This document shows, piece by piece, positions 31,440-42,719 of a stretch of 64,000 nt of DNA. The notes beneath the pieces were generated by a model. It was not told the origin of the DNA and made no database searches. It was given only the letters and a program-made list of their open reading frames with translations. The stretch lies in the NCBI GenBank assembly GCA_010093705.1, contig MU006089.1, positions 2,033,561 to 2,097,560 on the forward strand, read 5' to 3'. The DNA comes from Patellaria atrata CBS 101060. Taxonomy: Eukaryota; Ascomycota; Dothideomycetes; Patellariales; Patellariaceae. Each line of letters opens with the position of its first letter. The stretch's first letter is position 1. A program made the position numbers and the translations under genes.

Positions 31440-33706
31440 ATGGCTATCAAAGGACAATGTACCATTGATGCAAAGCCGTATCCATTTACCTTTCCTTTGA
31501 AACACACAGCCCTACTTGTCATCGACATGCAAAGAGACTTCCTGCTGAAGTCCGGTTTTGGCGAGATACAGGGCGGGAATCTTGAAGCAGTTCAAGCATC
31601 AATTGTTCCCACGAGAAAGTTGCTTGACGCTTGCAGAAATGCTGGTCTGGCAATCTTTCATACACGAGAAGGCCATGTACCTGATCTCGCGGATTGTCCG
31701 TCCTCAAAACTTATCAGACAAGGTGCTGCACCTAACAACTCCCAACACAGTCTTGTCATTGGAGACAAAGGGGAAATGGGTCGCTTACTAGTCCGAGGAG
31801 AATATGGACATGACTTGGTAGATGAGCTTACCCCGTATCCTAGCGAAGTGGTGATCGACAAGCCCGGTAAAGGGTCCTTCTGGAATACAGATATAATGCA
31901 TAAACTGAAAGCTCGGGGAATAACACACCTGATTGTGAGTGGTGTAACAACTGAGTGTTGCTTCGCCACTTCCATCCGAGAAGCAAACGATCGGGGATTC
32001 GAATGCTGTAAGAGATCTCAGGCCCTATAGTAAACAATTACTGATCCGAGAAATAAGGCGGAATTGAGGATGCTACAGCCGGTTACAATTCAGACTTCAA
32101 GTCTCAATCTCTTGACATGATACACTGGTCTCAGGGACTATTTGGTTTCGTTGCTCCTTTACAACCACTTTTAGATGCTCTTTTGCCTTTGACCGGTACT
32201 AAACCGTCTGGTTTGACACCTCCACAAACACCTCCAGAATGGGATGGGGATTTACGAATCACTAGTCTTCAAGCAGCTTACAAGTCAGGTCTGTCTCCAG
32301 TGACAGTTGCGGAGGCTGTTTACACGAAGATCGAAGCCTATCGAGAATCCGACCCTGCTGTCTGGATCCACCTAGAGAGTAAGGATGATGTAATAGCATC
32401 AGCGAGATTACTGAGCAGTAGATTTCCAGACCGCGAGAAGCTCCCTGCACTATTTGGCATACCATTCAGTATCAAAGATTCAATCGATATTTCCGGGCTT
32501 CCGACCACGACCGCATGTCCGCCATTAGCGCATATACCAACAGCCTCAGCCCCTGTCTATACAAAACTGATAGAAGGAGGTGGATTGTTTATCGGGAAAA
32601 CCAATCTGGACCAACTAGCGACGGGCTTGACTGGCTGTAGAAGCCCATATGGCATTACTCATTCAGTCTTTCATAAGGATTACATATCAGGGGGTTCTTC
32701 TAGTGGCAATGCGGTGAGCGTGGGCGCTAATCTGGTATCTTTTTCTATCGCCACAGATACTGCGGGTTCCGGGAGAGTACCTTCTGGACTAAACGGAGTA
32801 GTGGGATATAAGCCCACACGAGGTCTTATCTCATTTGTCGGTACTACTCCAGCTTGCTTATCGCTCGATTGTATCGCAATCATCGCAAAAAATGTCGAAG
32901 ATGCTCGGTTGGTATGGCAAATGGTCGAAGGGTACGATGGCAATGATCCATATGCGAAGCCGGCCATTGCATTTGAGCGGCATATAAACTCAATCGGGCC
33001 GCAAGCAACCGCCTTTAAGTTTGGTATCCCGCCGCAAGATGTATTGGAAGTGTGTTCACCAATCTACCGAAAACGTTTCAATGAGATTGTTCAAAGACTT
33101 CAAAAGATGGGAGGTAAGTTGACTCGAATTGACTGGACACCTTTCCAGAAGGCGGGTGATCTTCTTTACAATGGAACATTTGTTTCGGAGCGTCTTGCGA
33201 GTCTCCCTGATGGCTGGCTTGAGAAAAATAGAAACTATCTGCATCCCGTCATCTTGCGGATATTTGAGGATGTTATCAAACGTCGGAGTACCGCAGTAGA
33301 TGCTTATCGAGACTTGCAGGCCAAGGCGTTATACACTCGTCAAGCAGAAGTGGTATTTGCTCCCACAGCAGCTGGCGTAGACGTCCTTGTAGTACCGACA
33401 ACTCCAACACACTGGAAAATTGATGAGGTACTTAAAGACCCTATTCGGTTAAATAGCATTAATGGTACATTTACTCACTTTGGTAATGTACTGGATCTTT
33501 GCGCCGTTGCAGTACCAGCTGGTAGATATGATGTATCCGAACTCTCAGGCGTGGAAACTGATAAAGGCTCACTTCCTTTCAGTATCACATTCCTTGGAGG
33601 TAGTAGAATGGACGCAGAGGTGCTTCGAATTGCTTTACAATTTCAAGACAGTTTGCATGAGGGAGATGGAAAGGGCAATAGAGGGTATGAATCCCATCCC
33701 TTTTAA
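31440..33706 (+). CDS. Fused isochorismatase-type hydrolase (biuret hydrolase-like) and allophanate hydrolase-type amidase
   Basis: Two exons, 31440-32007 and 32058-33706. The 50-base intron (GTAAGA...AATAAG) removes stops and joins FECCGIEDATAGYNSDFKSQ in frame; 738 residues. Residues 1-240 are a cysteine hydrolase of the isochorismatase fold: Asp29 (LLVIDMQRDF), Lys141 (IDKPGKGSF) and Cys174 (GVTTECCFATS), with REANDRGFEC as in biuret hydrolases. Residues about 255-735 are an amidase-signature enzyme with Lys329 (IPFSIKDS), the cis-Ser in GGSSSG (403-405) and nucleophile Ser427 (DTAGSGRVP); the surroundings (GIPFSIKDSIDISGLPTT, FGNVLDLCAVAVPAGR) match allophanate hydrolases of AtzF type. 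If the domains keep those activities, biuret would go to allophanate and then to ammonia and CO2 in one polypeptide. The first ATG is at 31440; no targeting signal is seen, so cytosolic. The AtzF C-terminal extra domain is absent. Confidence 0.9.
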
Positions 33707-34368
33707 TGCATTGGCGAACCAAATATAGATATACTGGGAGAGTTTACATTAATAAGAATGATCATATGCCACTAGACAAAACTTTCAGCGTGAATATGTT
33801 GTAATTTGTTGGAAATGAGAGAATAGTAACAGTAGGGAGTACAGTACTGTACCTGAATAGTAGGCTAATGTTCTTAGAGACATCAGAACTGATCTACTCA
33901 AATACTGCCCGCAAGATAGGCTTCCTAGCATCTAGACATCCCAGACTTAGCAGGAGTCATAAGTGTCCACTGTTCTTTTGATGAATCCTAGTAGTGGAGA
34001 AAGGGTTCAAGGGGTTCCTGATATAATGCCCGGGTTGCGGCCGGTAAAACCACGGCGTATTCTTGGAGACGCCATTTCATCGTGGAACTTTTGATTCTTA
34101 TTCAAGAATAATCAGCTCTTATTTTCTCCCTTTCACATTTCAACCGTTAATCTTCCCAGAAAATCAATTTTACAAAAGAGACACCTATCATTCCCATTCT
34201 CCAGCTCTATACCACCTCCACAGACCTCGAAGCTACCGTCGAATAAACGCTACGATCTGATCTTTTCGCGCCACCTCACAAGTCCACAGCTATACATACA
34301 GTTGAATCTCGTGATCTAAGTGGACTTTCCCGGGAGTAGGGCGTTAGGGGCTTTGGTATATACACATA
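33707..34368. other. Intergenic, Arl1 promoter side
   Basis: Between the fused hydrolase stop and the Arl1 start. No ORF with a domain, no repeat recognised. Confidence 0.35.
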
Positions 34369-35162
34369 ATGGGGGTCTTCCAGTCCATGCTGTCGAAACT
34401 GTGGTCTAAAAAGGAGATAAGGATATTGATATTAGGTCTTGTATGTCTAGTGACCGGTTTTGGTTTACATACAGATAAAGGCCGTAACAGAATGCTAATG
34501 CTTGCATATAGGATAATGCTGGCAAAACAACTCTGCTCTACCGTCTGAAGGTAGAACTTTACCCTTGAGATTCGACCTATCAGCTCCAGGTGCTAATCCG
34601 CTTTGCTCTATACAGATTGGTGAGGTTGTTTCGACAATACCTACTATAGGCTTCAACGTCGAATCGGTGACATACAAGAACTTAAATTTCAACGTGTGGG
34701 TACGTCTTATATCACGGCTATAGCTTTGAAACCTCCAATGGCCTGGCTAACACCAAACTCAAATAGGACCTAGGTGGTCAAACATCTATTAGACCATACT
34801 GGCGTTGCTATTATGCAAACACTGCTGCTGTTATATTCGTGATTGACTCTACCGATATCGACCGGCTGGAAACAGCATCTGAAGAGCTCTCTGCCATGCT
34901 GAATGAGGAAGAACTTCGAGATGCGGCATTATTAGTATTCGCGAACAAACAAGACCAGCCTGGTGCAAAGGGCGCAGGCGAAATCTCTGAGGCGCTGAAG
35001 CTCGCAGATTTGAAAGATCGGAACTGGAGTATAGTGGCTTGTTCAGCAATAGATGGGAGTGGCGTTCAAGAAGGAATGGACTGGATGGTGGTAAGTTCAA
35101 TTAACCATTTTGCATGGATTCCACTAATTCGTCTTGAGTCTACGGTGTCCGAGAATACATAG
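34369..35162 (+). CDS. ARL1: ADP-ribosylation factor-like GTPase Arl1
   Basis: Five exons: 34369-34440, 34512-34550, 34616-34699, 34767-35090 and 35139-35162; 180 residues. [12 protein letters not shown] carries the Gly2 myristoylation site and amphipathic helix of Arf-type proteins. G1 is [15 protein letters not shown] (spliced from two exons), switch 1 is [11 protein letters not shown], switch 2 is [17 protein letters not shown], followed by NKQD and the CSA box ([17 protein letters not shown]). The YY after switch 2 and the start favour Arl1 (trans-Golgi golgin recruitment) over Arf1. The last intron (35091-35138) is 48 bases, has no in-frame stop and could be retained, adding 16 residues near the C-terminus. 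Confidence 0.93.
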
Positions 35163-35465
35163 TGCATCTACTATAACCTTACAAATGCCACGTATAGATG
35201 CATCTGAGGAGAATGCAAATGTCGCAATACTTTCTCCTGAAACCATAATATTGAACAAATTCCCATTTTCGAGAAAATCACTGAATGCTGGTTCCTTTCT
35301 TCGTATTCTCCACCATTTAAGATACCCTATCCAAGTTCAAAGTTTATCATGCGGGTAGTGTGTCAAATGCGGCTAATAATATCCGATTCGATATGTACAT
35401 ATATAGAGGTGGTTCACTGCCCGCAAACTGCACCAAAGTTCGACTAGTAAATATTTCTTCTCAAT

Positions 35466-36299
35466 ATGCACAGTACTAGTTCTGAAATCGAGCGAAACGC
35501 CAGTAATCTCATAGAGAATCTTGCCACTGAAGCAGTGGGCACAGCAGCAGCCGACAGTTGGTATTGCATTGTCGTAAGTTACTATGTTTCGAATTTATAT
35601 GGAGTACTAAGTCCCATTAGGCGTGCGCATTTGCAGCTTGTAATCAGGGAACCCTTGTAGCAAGAGTTTATCAACGAGCCATTTCCAGCTATATGGATGA
35701 TGCCGATGACCGAAAACGAATTCTCCACCGTATCAAAGAATCTATCATAAAGGTTACTGTAATATTTGGGATTCCTAGAGGCATCAATGCTATACGTTCC
35801 ATAATCAAAGTCATTCCACCCGGTGACGAATATGACAATACGAAATCCCGAAAGGAGATGATTGATCCCGTAGTGGAGTATGACAGAGGGCTTAGGTAGA
35901 GTCCTCTATAATCATGGTAGAATTTTACAATTAACTAGTCTTAGATACATGAGAAATATATTTCGCGAGGATCTAGATCCATTCCTGGATACCATGGAAC
36001 TACACAGTCGTGATTTAAAGGAGATGGTAGTCGATTACATCTATGGTCACCTCCAGTCCAATTTAGATGTAATAGACGCCATAACTACATCACAGTTGAA
36101 TATTGTCAGTTTAATCCCCATGGATGTTATGACAGAAGTAGCTTGGCACATGAGAGGTCTGATAAGAAATGGCGGGAGTGTGAACCAGATCCAGTACGTT
36201 CTTGATACAGTCGACCGTATCTGTAAAGTCACGGAGGTACAATTACGAAATGAACTCCCAACTGTGGACTTAGTAATAGATGCAGAAAGACTCTTTTAG
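35466..36299 (+). CDS. Carboxymuconolactone decarboxylase / AhpD-like protein
   Basis: Three exons, 35466-35573, 35621-35895 and 35939-36299, giving 247 residues. The first intron joins WYCIVACAFAACNQGTLVARVY; the second (43 bases) joins EYDRGLSLRYMRNIF. Helical segments with the spacing of CMD proteins follow (IKVTVIFGIPRGINAI, then MVVDYIYGHLQSN, EVAWHMRGLIRNGGS). The redox CxxC of true AhpD peroxidases is not obvious. Such proteins act as alkylhydroperoxidase partners or as lactone decarboxylases; no specific role can be given. It sits 0.3 kb downstream of ARL1 and tail-to-tail with the SDR gene (97 bases apart). Confidence 0.7.
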
Positions 36300-36395
36300 T
36301 GAATTGGGATAGGGGTTCTTCAAGCCTGTGCAGGGTCGCTCATCTTGTAAGTGTACATCAACAGAAGTAATTGTTAGAGAAACCTCGAGTACAAC

Positions 36396-37273
36396 CTAAC
36401 AATTCCAGCCCCCATCAATGCTACATGACTGGCCAGTGATAAAATTAGATTCGTTCGAGAGCAGAAATATAATCAGATGTGCAACTTCTTGTGGCTGTCC
36501 CTGGCGGGCCAGTGCCACACTTTTTATCCACGTATCCCTTTTGGAGCCACTCCCCGCAGCATTCGCTGTAGCTTGAGCACCAGCATTCATTGGCGTTTCA
36601 ATGACGCCCCTATATATGTAAGTGATTATTCGCAGGAACAGGTGTTTGGAATACCTACGGGCTGACGCAGTTCACCCTGACATTTCGTTTCCCAACCTCC
36701 TTTGCCGCCGACTTCGTAAGACCTATCACACCCTAGGTTCTTATTAGCTAGGAGTACACCCGACGGCCCATCTCAACTCACATGTTTACTCGCTGAATAC
36801 GCAGCACTATTCGGCCTCCCTATCAACCCAGCTATACTCGCCGCATTCACTACACTCCCCCCATCCTCAATAACCTTCAACTGCGCCCTCATACAATGCA
36901 TCAGCCCCGTAAGGTTGACCCCAATGATCAGCTCCCACTCATCTTCCGGCAAATCTGTCAGTGGGCACACCCCAATAAGCTTCCCGACAACTCCAGCTAG
37001 ATTTGCACAGCCGTCAAGCCGTCCGAATTTGTCGATTGTAGACTTAATCCAGCGGTCCACGTCTTCTGTTGAGCGTACCTCGACAACGCAACCTATGACC
37101 TCAGCGGAGAATTCGGTTTGGATGGCTTTAACGGCTTCATCCAGGGACTCTTTACGGTTATCGGCGAGGGAGAGTTTTGCGCCGCGACTGGCCAGGAGCT
37201 TTGCTGTTGAGAAGCCGATCCCTGAGGCTCCACCGGTGAGTGCGATGACTTTTCCTTTGATTGAATCAGTCAT
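36396..37273 (-). CDS. Short-chain dehydrogenase/reductase (classical SDR)
   Basis: Three exons, 37273-36782, 36732-36659 and 36609-36396; 259 residues. The cofactor motif TGGASGIG (residues 13-20) and an Asp at the end of the second strand (SLADNRKE) point to NAD(H). NLAG, then Ser in NAASIAG and Tyr-x3-Lys in AAYSASKH give the catalytic set. Splicing restores SKHGVIGLTKSAAKEVGKRN, VNCVSPGVIETPMNAG and, at the end, FLLSNESNFITGQSCSIDGG. The substrate is unknown. It is followed on the same strand by the AtuA-like gene after 0.55 kb. Confidence 0.9.
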
Positions 37274-37829
37274 GGTAGTATATGGGCGTATTGCAGCAGT
37301 TGTATATATTATATTCGAGGCGTATTGTAGCTGTTGTTGTAACGGGCGGGGTATATCAGGTATGTAGGGAAGAAAGGAGAGTACAGTTAAATTAGGGAGC
37401 CACAGGCTGATATAACTTCAGCAGGTCTCCACAAAGATCCACAAGTCCATAGTCTTAGACGGATATTGAACTCCGCTAGGGCCATAATACCGAAAGAGCG
37501 TAATTCGACGGTTGTCATCTGCTTTACGAGTATCGAGAGATCAGGGAGACAGGAGCACCAAGTTTCAATAAAAGCTCGAAAAGATTACGGGCATCAATAT
37601 GGCTCTGTTAAGGTATCCCCTTATTATGATACGGACACCAATGGAACATTAATATGGCTACATTCTAATATAGAAGCATCTAGTTCGAGATCTTGCAACA
37701 TTGCTAATATTACTTTGGTGTAAAGCACACTTAAACTCTACCACGCTCTAGGAACTTCTTTGGGATGGGTACTAGTTTCGCCCTGCGAGTTATTAGCAAA
37801 CTGCACCCTAACCACTAGCGAGCGGTTTC
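37274..37829. other. Intergenic between SDR start and AtuA-like stop
   Basis: Contains the presumed SDR promoter. Nothing else recognised. Confidence 0.35.
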
Positions 37830-39827
37830 CTACCTGAGATATTCACAAAGATTTTTAGCCAGAGTATCCAACTTTGACCCCGAATTATAACCCCTATCTA
37901 AGTGATTCTTCAGTAAGAAGTGGACCGCCCGGATATTGAACATCTCAAATCTATCGATCTTACCCCCCGAATAGTCTGCAGGTCCCAATAGCTCTTTGAT
38001 CTTCTCTATCGTTAGGAACGTCTTCAACCAATCGTACTCATCGTCTCGCCGCACGAAGAATCCGACGTTCGCATCAGAGGCTTTGTCACCGGAACGACCC
38101 AGGACAACGTAACCAAGAGGAGCGAGTTCGGCGTCCCCAAATGACTCCAGGGGGACCGGGGTCTTTGTGTTGGACGAGTTTTGCTCTGGATACTGTTTGG
38201 TGGTCTTAGGAGGAGAGATGTTAGTGATCTTTCTGTCTCCGAAGAGACAGTGCACGCGATGGTTGCAAGCTGACTGAGGCATTAGCGTTACGAAATACTC
38301 AAAGTATGACTTCGCCGTTGACTGCCGCAAGTCATTACTCCTAGACACCCCCTATCTTCGTTAGAAATTGACCATTCAACTCTCAGGGGAAGAACCCACT
38401 GGACAAGACTGTAAAACTATTTCGTACAACTTTCTACTAAAGCCATCTGGTAAACTCGGGTTGAACATCTCTGGATCTGGCGACTGAGCAAATATTCGGA
38501 AATCTACAGTAGCCGCTTCTTGGGTTGGTGCGTTGATCGGTGAAGTGCCATGCAGATGGAACTTGAGTAAAGAGAACTTCTTCATTAGGTCCTCTCCTAT
38601 AGCTGCCCGAGCCTGCTCCTCCATCCATTGACACTTCTCCTCCATGTCTAGTCCAACCAGGTAGAAATGCCACTCCGCTTGATACCCACCATGAGCGGTT
38701 ATGCCGGTCCTTGTTGTTGCAGGTGGTGCAGAGCCGATTATTCCTGTAACTTTAACTCGGTCTTCGCCAACGGTTTCCAGTTTCACATTTTCGAGATGCG
38801 CAACAACGTCCGAATTGAAGTACCACGGGCCAGAAATCTCATAGACTAGCTGTGATATTACTGTTTCTGTGTTGACCACGCCGCCTGTGTTCTTCTCTTT
38901 AGCAATTACACATACCCCAGTATGGTCGACCTCTGCGATGGGGAATCCGATGTTTATATGCTTCTTAGCTTTCATCAGGTCTTTGAAACCGCTATAATAG
39001 CCACCTAGTTGAAATCAGCAGATGTTCTTTCCATACATATCTCAAGGGATATACCAGTTATGAACACGCTGCACTCAATCAGATGGCCTGCTATGAGCGC
39101 ACCCGCAAGCTCTTCGAATTGATCATTTTCCCAGCCATGCCACCAGCTTGATCCCGCAATAGTCAGTTACTAGGTCATTTTATTTGCAAAGGGAGCGTGC
39201 TCACGTAGATAACCCTATAGTAGGAGCAGCATCAGAGACTCTTCCGGCAATTACTATATCAGCCCCTTGTCTGAAAGCTTCTGCAATTCCTAAACTCCCT
39301 AGATATGCTTGGGCGCAAATCGGATCGAATCCCCACTCTTTCAATGTTCGGCCATCCGTCAAACTCGTAAAGGTGTTACCATCTGCGACCATTTGTTTGA
39401 ACGCGTCCGTAACATCGTCCCCTTCCACCCACACAACTTTCAAATCATGCCCTGCATCTTTAATCATCTTTTGGCATACCTCCGCGAGGAGTTCCGTGTC
39501 GCTAGCGCCTGCGTTCACAGCTAATTTCGTGCCGTTCTTCGCAATTTCATCTATCGCTGGCTCGAAGCATTGCAGAAAGGTGCTGGCATAATTCGCGGTT
39601 TTCATTCGCTCTTCAAGTGTTTTGCTGCCCTCAGTGCTTTGGTTCTTCCTGGCTCGTTGCTTCCCTGCGCCATATCCTGTCATGACATTTTCGGAAAGCC
39701 AATCGCCAACGACAGCATCAACTTCAGGGTCACTTGCTAATCGTCGTATACCTGCAACACGATCTGTGAAGCCACCAGATGCACCACCAATCCTAATAGG
39801 ACGTTTAGGCTCTGTGTTTGGTGGCAT
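37830..39827 (-). CDS. DUF1446 / AtuA-like protein (acyclic terpene utilisation family)
   Basis: Four exons: 39827-39205, 39146-39055, 39004-38400 and 38351-37830; 613 residues. The N-terminal DUF1446 domain starts PIRIGGASGGFTDRVAGIRR and runs through GADIVIAGRVSDAAPTIG. The splice joins LSTWWHGWENDQFEELAGAL and ITGGYYSGFKDL. The C-terminal AtuA-like domain contains PLGYVVLGRSGDKASDANVG and AVHFLLKNHLDRGYNSGSKL. AtuA is needed for growth of Pseudomonas on citronellol and geraniol, but its reaction is unsettled; fungal members are widespread and often lie beside acyl-CoA enzymes. Here the neighbours are an SDR and a divergent MFS transporter. All intron phases agree. Confidence 0.9.
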
Positions 39828-40566
39828 TATGGATCTCAGGGGAACCGTTTATGGTCTTACAACACAGGTGAAAACTGATAACAGTTTTATGTCTAGGTAG
39901 CGGATGCAGGCGTCTATAACAGCATTAATTGGCCTGAAGAGGTATTTACTCAAATCAGTGAAATCATAAATCTGAGCGACATGACTCCCACTGTTAAAGC
40001 CATGTGAGAGAACATTTTCTCGACTTTTGATTTAGATCTAGAGGTTTGAAAAACAGTAAATTCCGAAAGTTCCTGAAGCCGGATGAAGTCTGCAGTGAGC
40101 TTACGGCAATGCGCACCCGGATGACTCCAGCTTCAAATACTCATAATTTTGTTGAAGACCAAACCTAGTGACGTTCAAGAACGGTTGTCAATCCAGAGTT
40201 TTAGTCGGAACGCTAATGATTCACTAGAGACAAGAGTATTTTTCCACATCAAGCTTCCCCTCAAACAACGGGCGTCCGTTAAGCTTTCCCGAAGAAATTG
40301 GGGCTCTAAGGCGAGAATAAGCAAGACTACTAATCATTTGGGGCTAGTCGTGGCTCAATTCTCGTCCTCTGCAATGTCGTGTTAGGAGATGTTTGACTGA
40401 CCGATATGCGAGTATGGGATAACGGGGATAAGAGAAATATCAACAGGAGCTATAAAGCATGATCCAGATATAACCCTAGTGCTCTCCCAAGACTGTGGAG
40501 CTCCTGCAAAGTCTACAAAAGGCCCTCAGATACTACTAGATCTCCACGGATTCCTGGGTCGTCATC
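39828..40566. other. Divergent promoter region, AtuA-like gene and MFS transporter
   Basis: 740 bases between two divergent starts, so the pair may be co-regulated. No recognisable palindromic Zn2Cys6 site (CGG-Nx-CCG) was confirmed by eye. Confidence 0.35.
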
Positions 40567-42512
40567 ATGTTGTCGACAGAAGAGAAAGAGCAACATACTA
40601 CACAGGTAGAGCAAGTCACTACCAATGATGCTTCAACCCAAGATGCGGACGAGCCTGACGCAGAGATCACATTCAAGACCAAGATGGCTATTCTAGTAAG
40701 ATTGATAAGTTTTTGGTCTCGATTGGGTATTGTGCTGACGTGAATATAGTCTCTGATCCTAATGTACGAATCCTACCTGTTTACTTTGATTATGCCGGCT
40801 GCGGTGTTAGCATATATCAATGCGGACCTGGGACCAGATCCCAACTACGCTTGGATTTCTATCACATGGGTAAGATTTTAGCCCGCTAATACGCCTGTAA
40901 TGCTCCAAGCTTACAGAGAACAGAACCTTGGAGCTGCTATCATTGTTACAGTAGGGGGCCGTCTTGCCGACATCTTTGGGAGAAGATGGTTCCTACTTTT
41001 CGGATCCATATCGGCCGCAATAGGAGCACTGGTCGGGGTAACCGGGCAGAGTATTCCGCAAATGATAGTTAGCGGCGTAATCTTCGGTATCGGAGGCGGT
41101 TTTCAGGAGATGTGTTTCGCTTGTGCCCAAGAGTTAGTACCGAACAAATGGCGGTTTGCAACTTTAGGTGAGTATATCAGTACATCCAAATGCAGGTGTA
41201 TCTAATTTTGAGAATAGGTGTCATGATCATGGCAAATCACTTCTCCTCAATATCTCCCATCCTCGGTTATGTCTTCATCACTTATACAGGGATCGGTTGG
41301 AGAGCTTGTTACTGGTGGTGCTTCTCCTTCGAGGTGCTCACAACTATCCTGCTCTTTTTCTTCTATGATCCTCCAAGCTTCCGTACTAAGCATGAAGATG
41401 ACCACAAGACAAAGATTCAGCTACTCCTTGAGCTGGACCACGTCGGACTCTTCCTTTTCGTGGCTTCATGCTTATTGCTTCTGCTCGGACTGAGCTGGGG
41501 CGGTGGTCTTCGTCCATGGAAAAGCCCGGCGGTAATAGCACCAATCGTCATTGCTGTTGTGGGTTTCGTCGCACTTGGATTCTGGGAGGTGTGCGCGAAT
41601 CTGAAGTACCCCATCTTACCGCCGAAGCTTTTCCGCAAATGGCGCGAGTTCACTGCTCTACTAGTAGTCTGTTTCGTAGCCGGGATGTTATATTACAGCA
41701 TGAATGTGCTGTGGCCTCGCCAGTCTAGCCTCCTTTTCATTCCTGCAGGCGATACCATCATCCGTGGCGTCTATGCTAATATGGTGTCCTTTGGAACTGT
41801 TATCGCAGGTTGGTATTGTATTGGTGTTATGCCTTGGGTTGGTCATGAGCGAATACAGCTTATCTGCTTCATGATTGGACAGACAGCCCTTATTGGATCT
41901 CTCTCGAGCGTAGGAATCGAAGACAAAGCTCAGGCCATTGCAACGGTCATCATTGTCTCTGCTCTTAACTTGCCACCGTCGCCGTTATCCTTTGGTATGG
42001 TGAGCTTAGGACTCGACGATCAGGCAGATATGTATGCTTAAACCCTTAACTCCTACATTCAAGCCTAACTTTATTTCAGTGGGGTGGCAGTTGGCCTAAT
42101 CAGCACATTCCGTTTGATTGGCGGTGCAGTGGCGACGGCTATCTATACCTCGATATATACCAGTCGATTCTCAAAATTGATGCCCGGCAAGGTTACAGAT
42201 GCAGTGGAGGAAATTGGATACGATGGACCGATCCCAGACCTTTTGCGCGCTGCCTCTCTCAATACTGCAGCAGCTTACGCTACCCTCGAAGGCGTGAGTT
42301 CGGAAGTACTAGCTACGGTCCAATTAGCAGTAAAGCAAGCATATGTGGAATCTTTCAGACTCGTATATCTTGTAGCAATTGCGTTCGGTGTCTGCGCGAT
42401 CTCCGCAGCAATTTCAACAAGGAGTGTTGATGTCAAGAAGAAGTCTAATGAACGTGCGGTTCAACTCGAAACTGAGATGAAATCTCATCGCCATCATAAA
42501 GAGGAGGCATAA
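40567..42512 (+). CDS. MFS transporter of the TRI12 / siderophore-toxin efflux type
   Basis: Five exons: 40567-40695, 40750-40869, 40924-41167, 41218-42031 and 42080-42512; 579 residues, about 14 membrane segments. The cytosolic N-terminus is acidic (DADEPDAEITFKTK). GGRLADIFGRRWFL is the MFS loop 2-3 signature, followed by GALVGVTGQSIPQMI, FGIGGGFQEM and WWCFSFE. The fourth splice gives DDQADIGVAVGLISTFRLIG. The arrangement resembles the TRI12 branch of drug:H+ antiporters, which export toxins or siderophores. It is divergent from the AtuA-like gene; the natural substrate is unknown. Confidence 0.9.
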
Positions 42513-42719
42513 ATTCAGTTTCACTGGTTGTTTTTCAAAATATGTATGTAAAGCACAGCTAGTGAGGCTCGTGACTTCTAGAGAGAGTCGAAGTATGGAA
42601 TATACGCATGGAAACATATTCAAAGCCAGCTTATTCTTGAATCAATGACTATGCGAGTTTGCAAAGGTGTTCAACCACCGGTTGTTACCTATGACCAACG
42701 GAAACGCCTTATATCACTG
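42513..42719. other. Short convergent spacer
   Basis: Two stops face each other across 207 bases. Nothing recognised. Confidence 0.3.

Noticed and set aside
32117-33706. A stand-alone amidase gene starting at ATG 32117
   Set aside because: The preceding in-frame sequence is the natural C-terminal segment of the isochorismatase domain (GIEDATAGYNSDFKSQ), reached by a good intron, so this ATG is internal.
34495-34692. Minus-strand frame over ARL1 exons
   Set aside because: Shadow of exons 2-3 and the intron of a clearly spliced GTPase gene.
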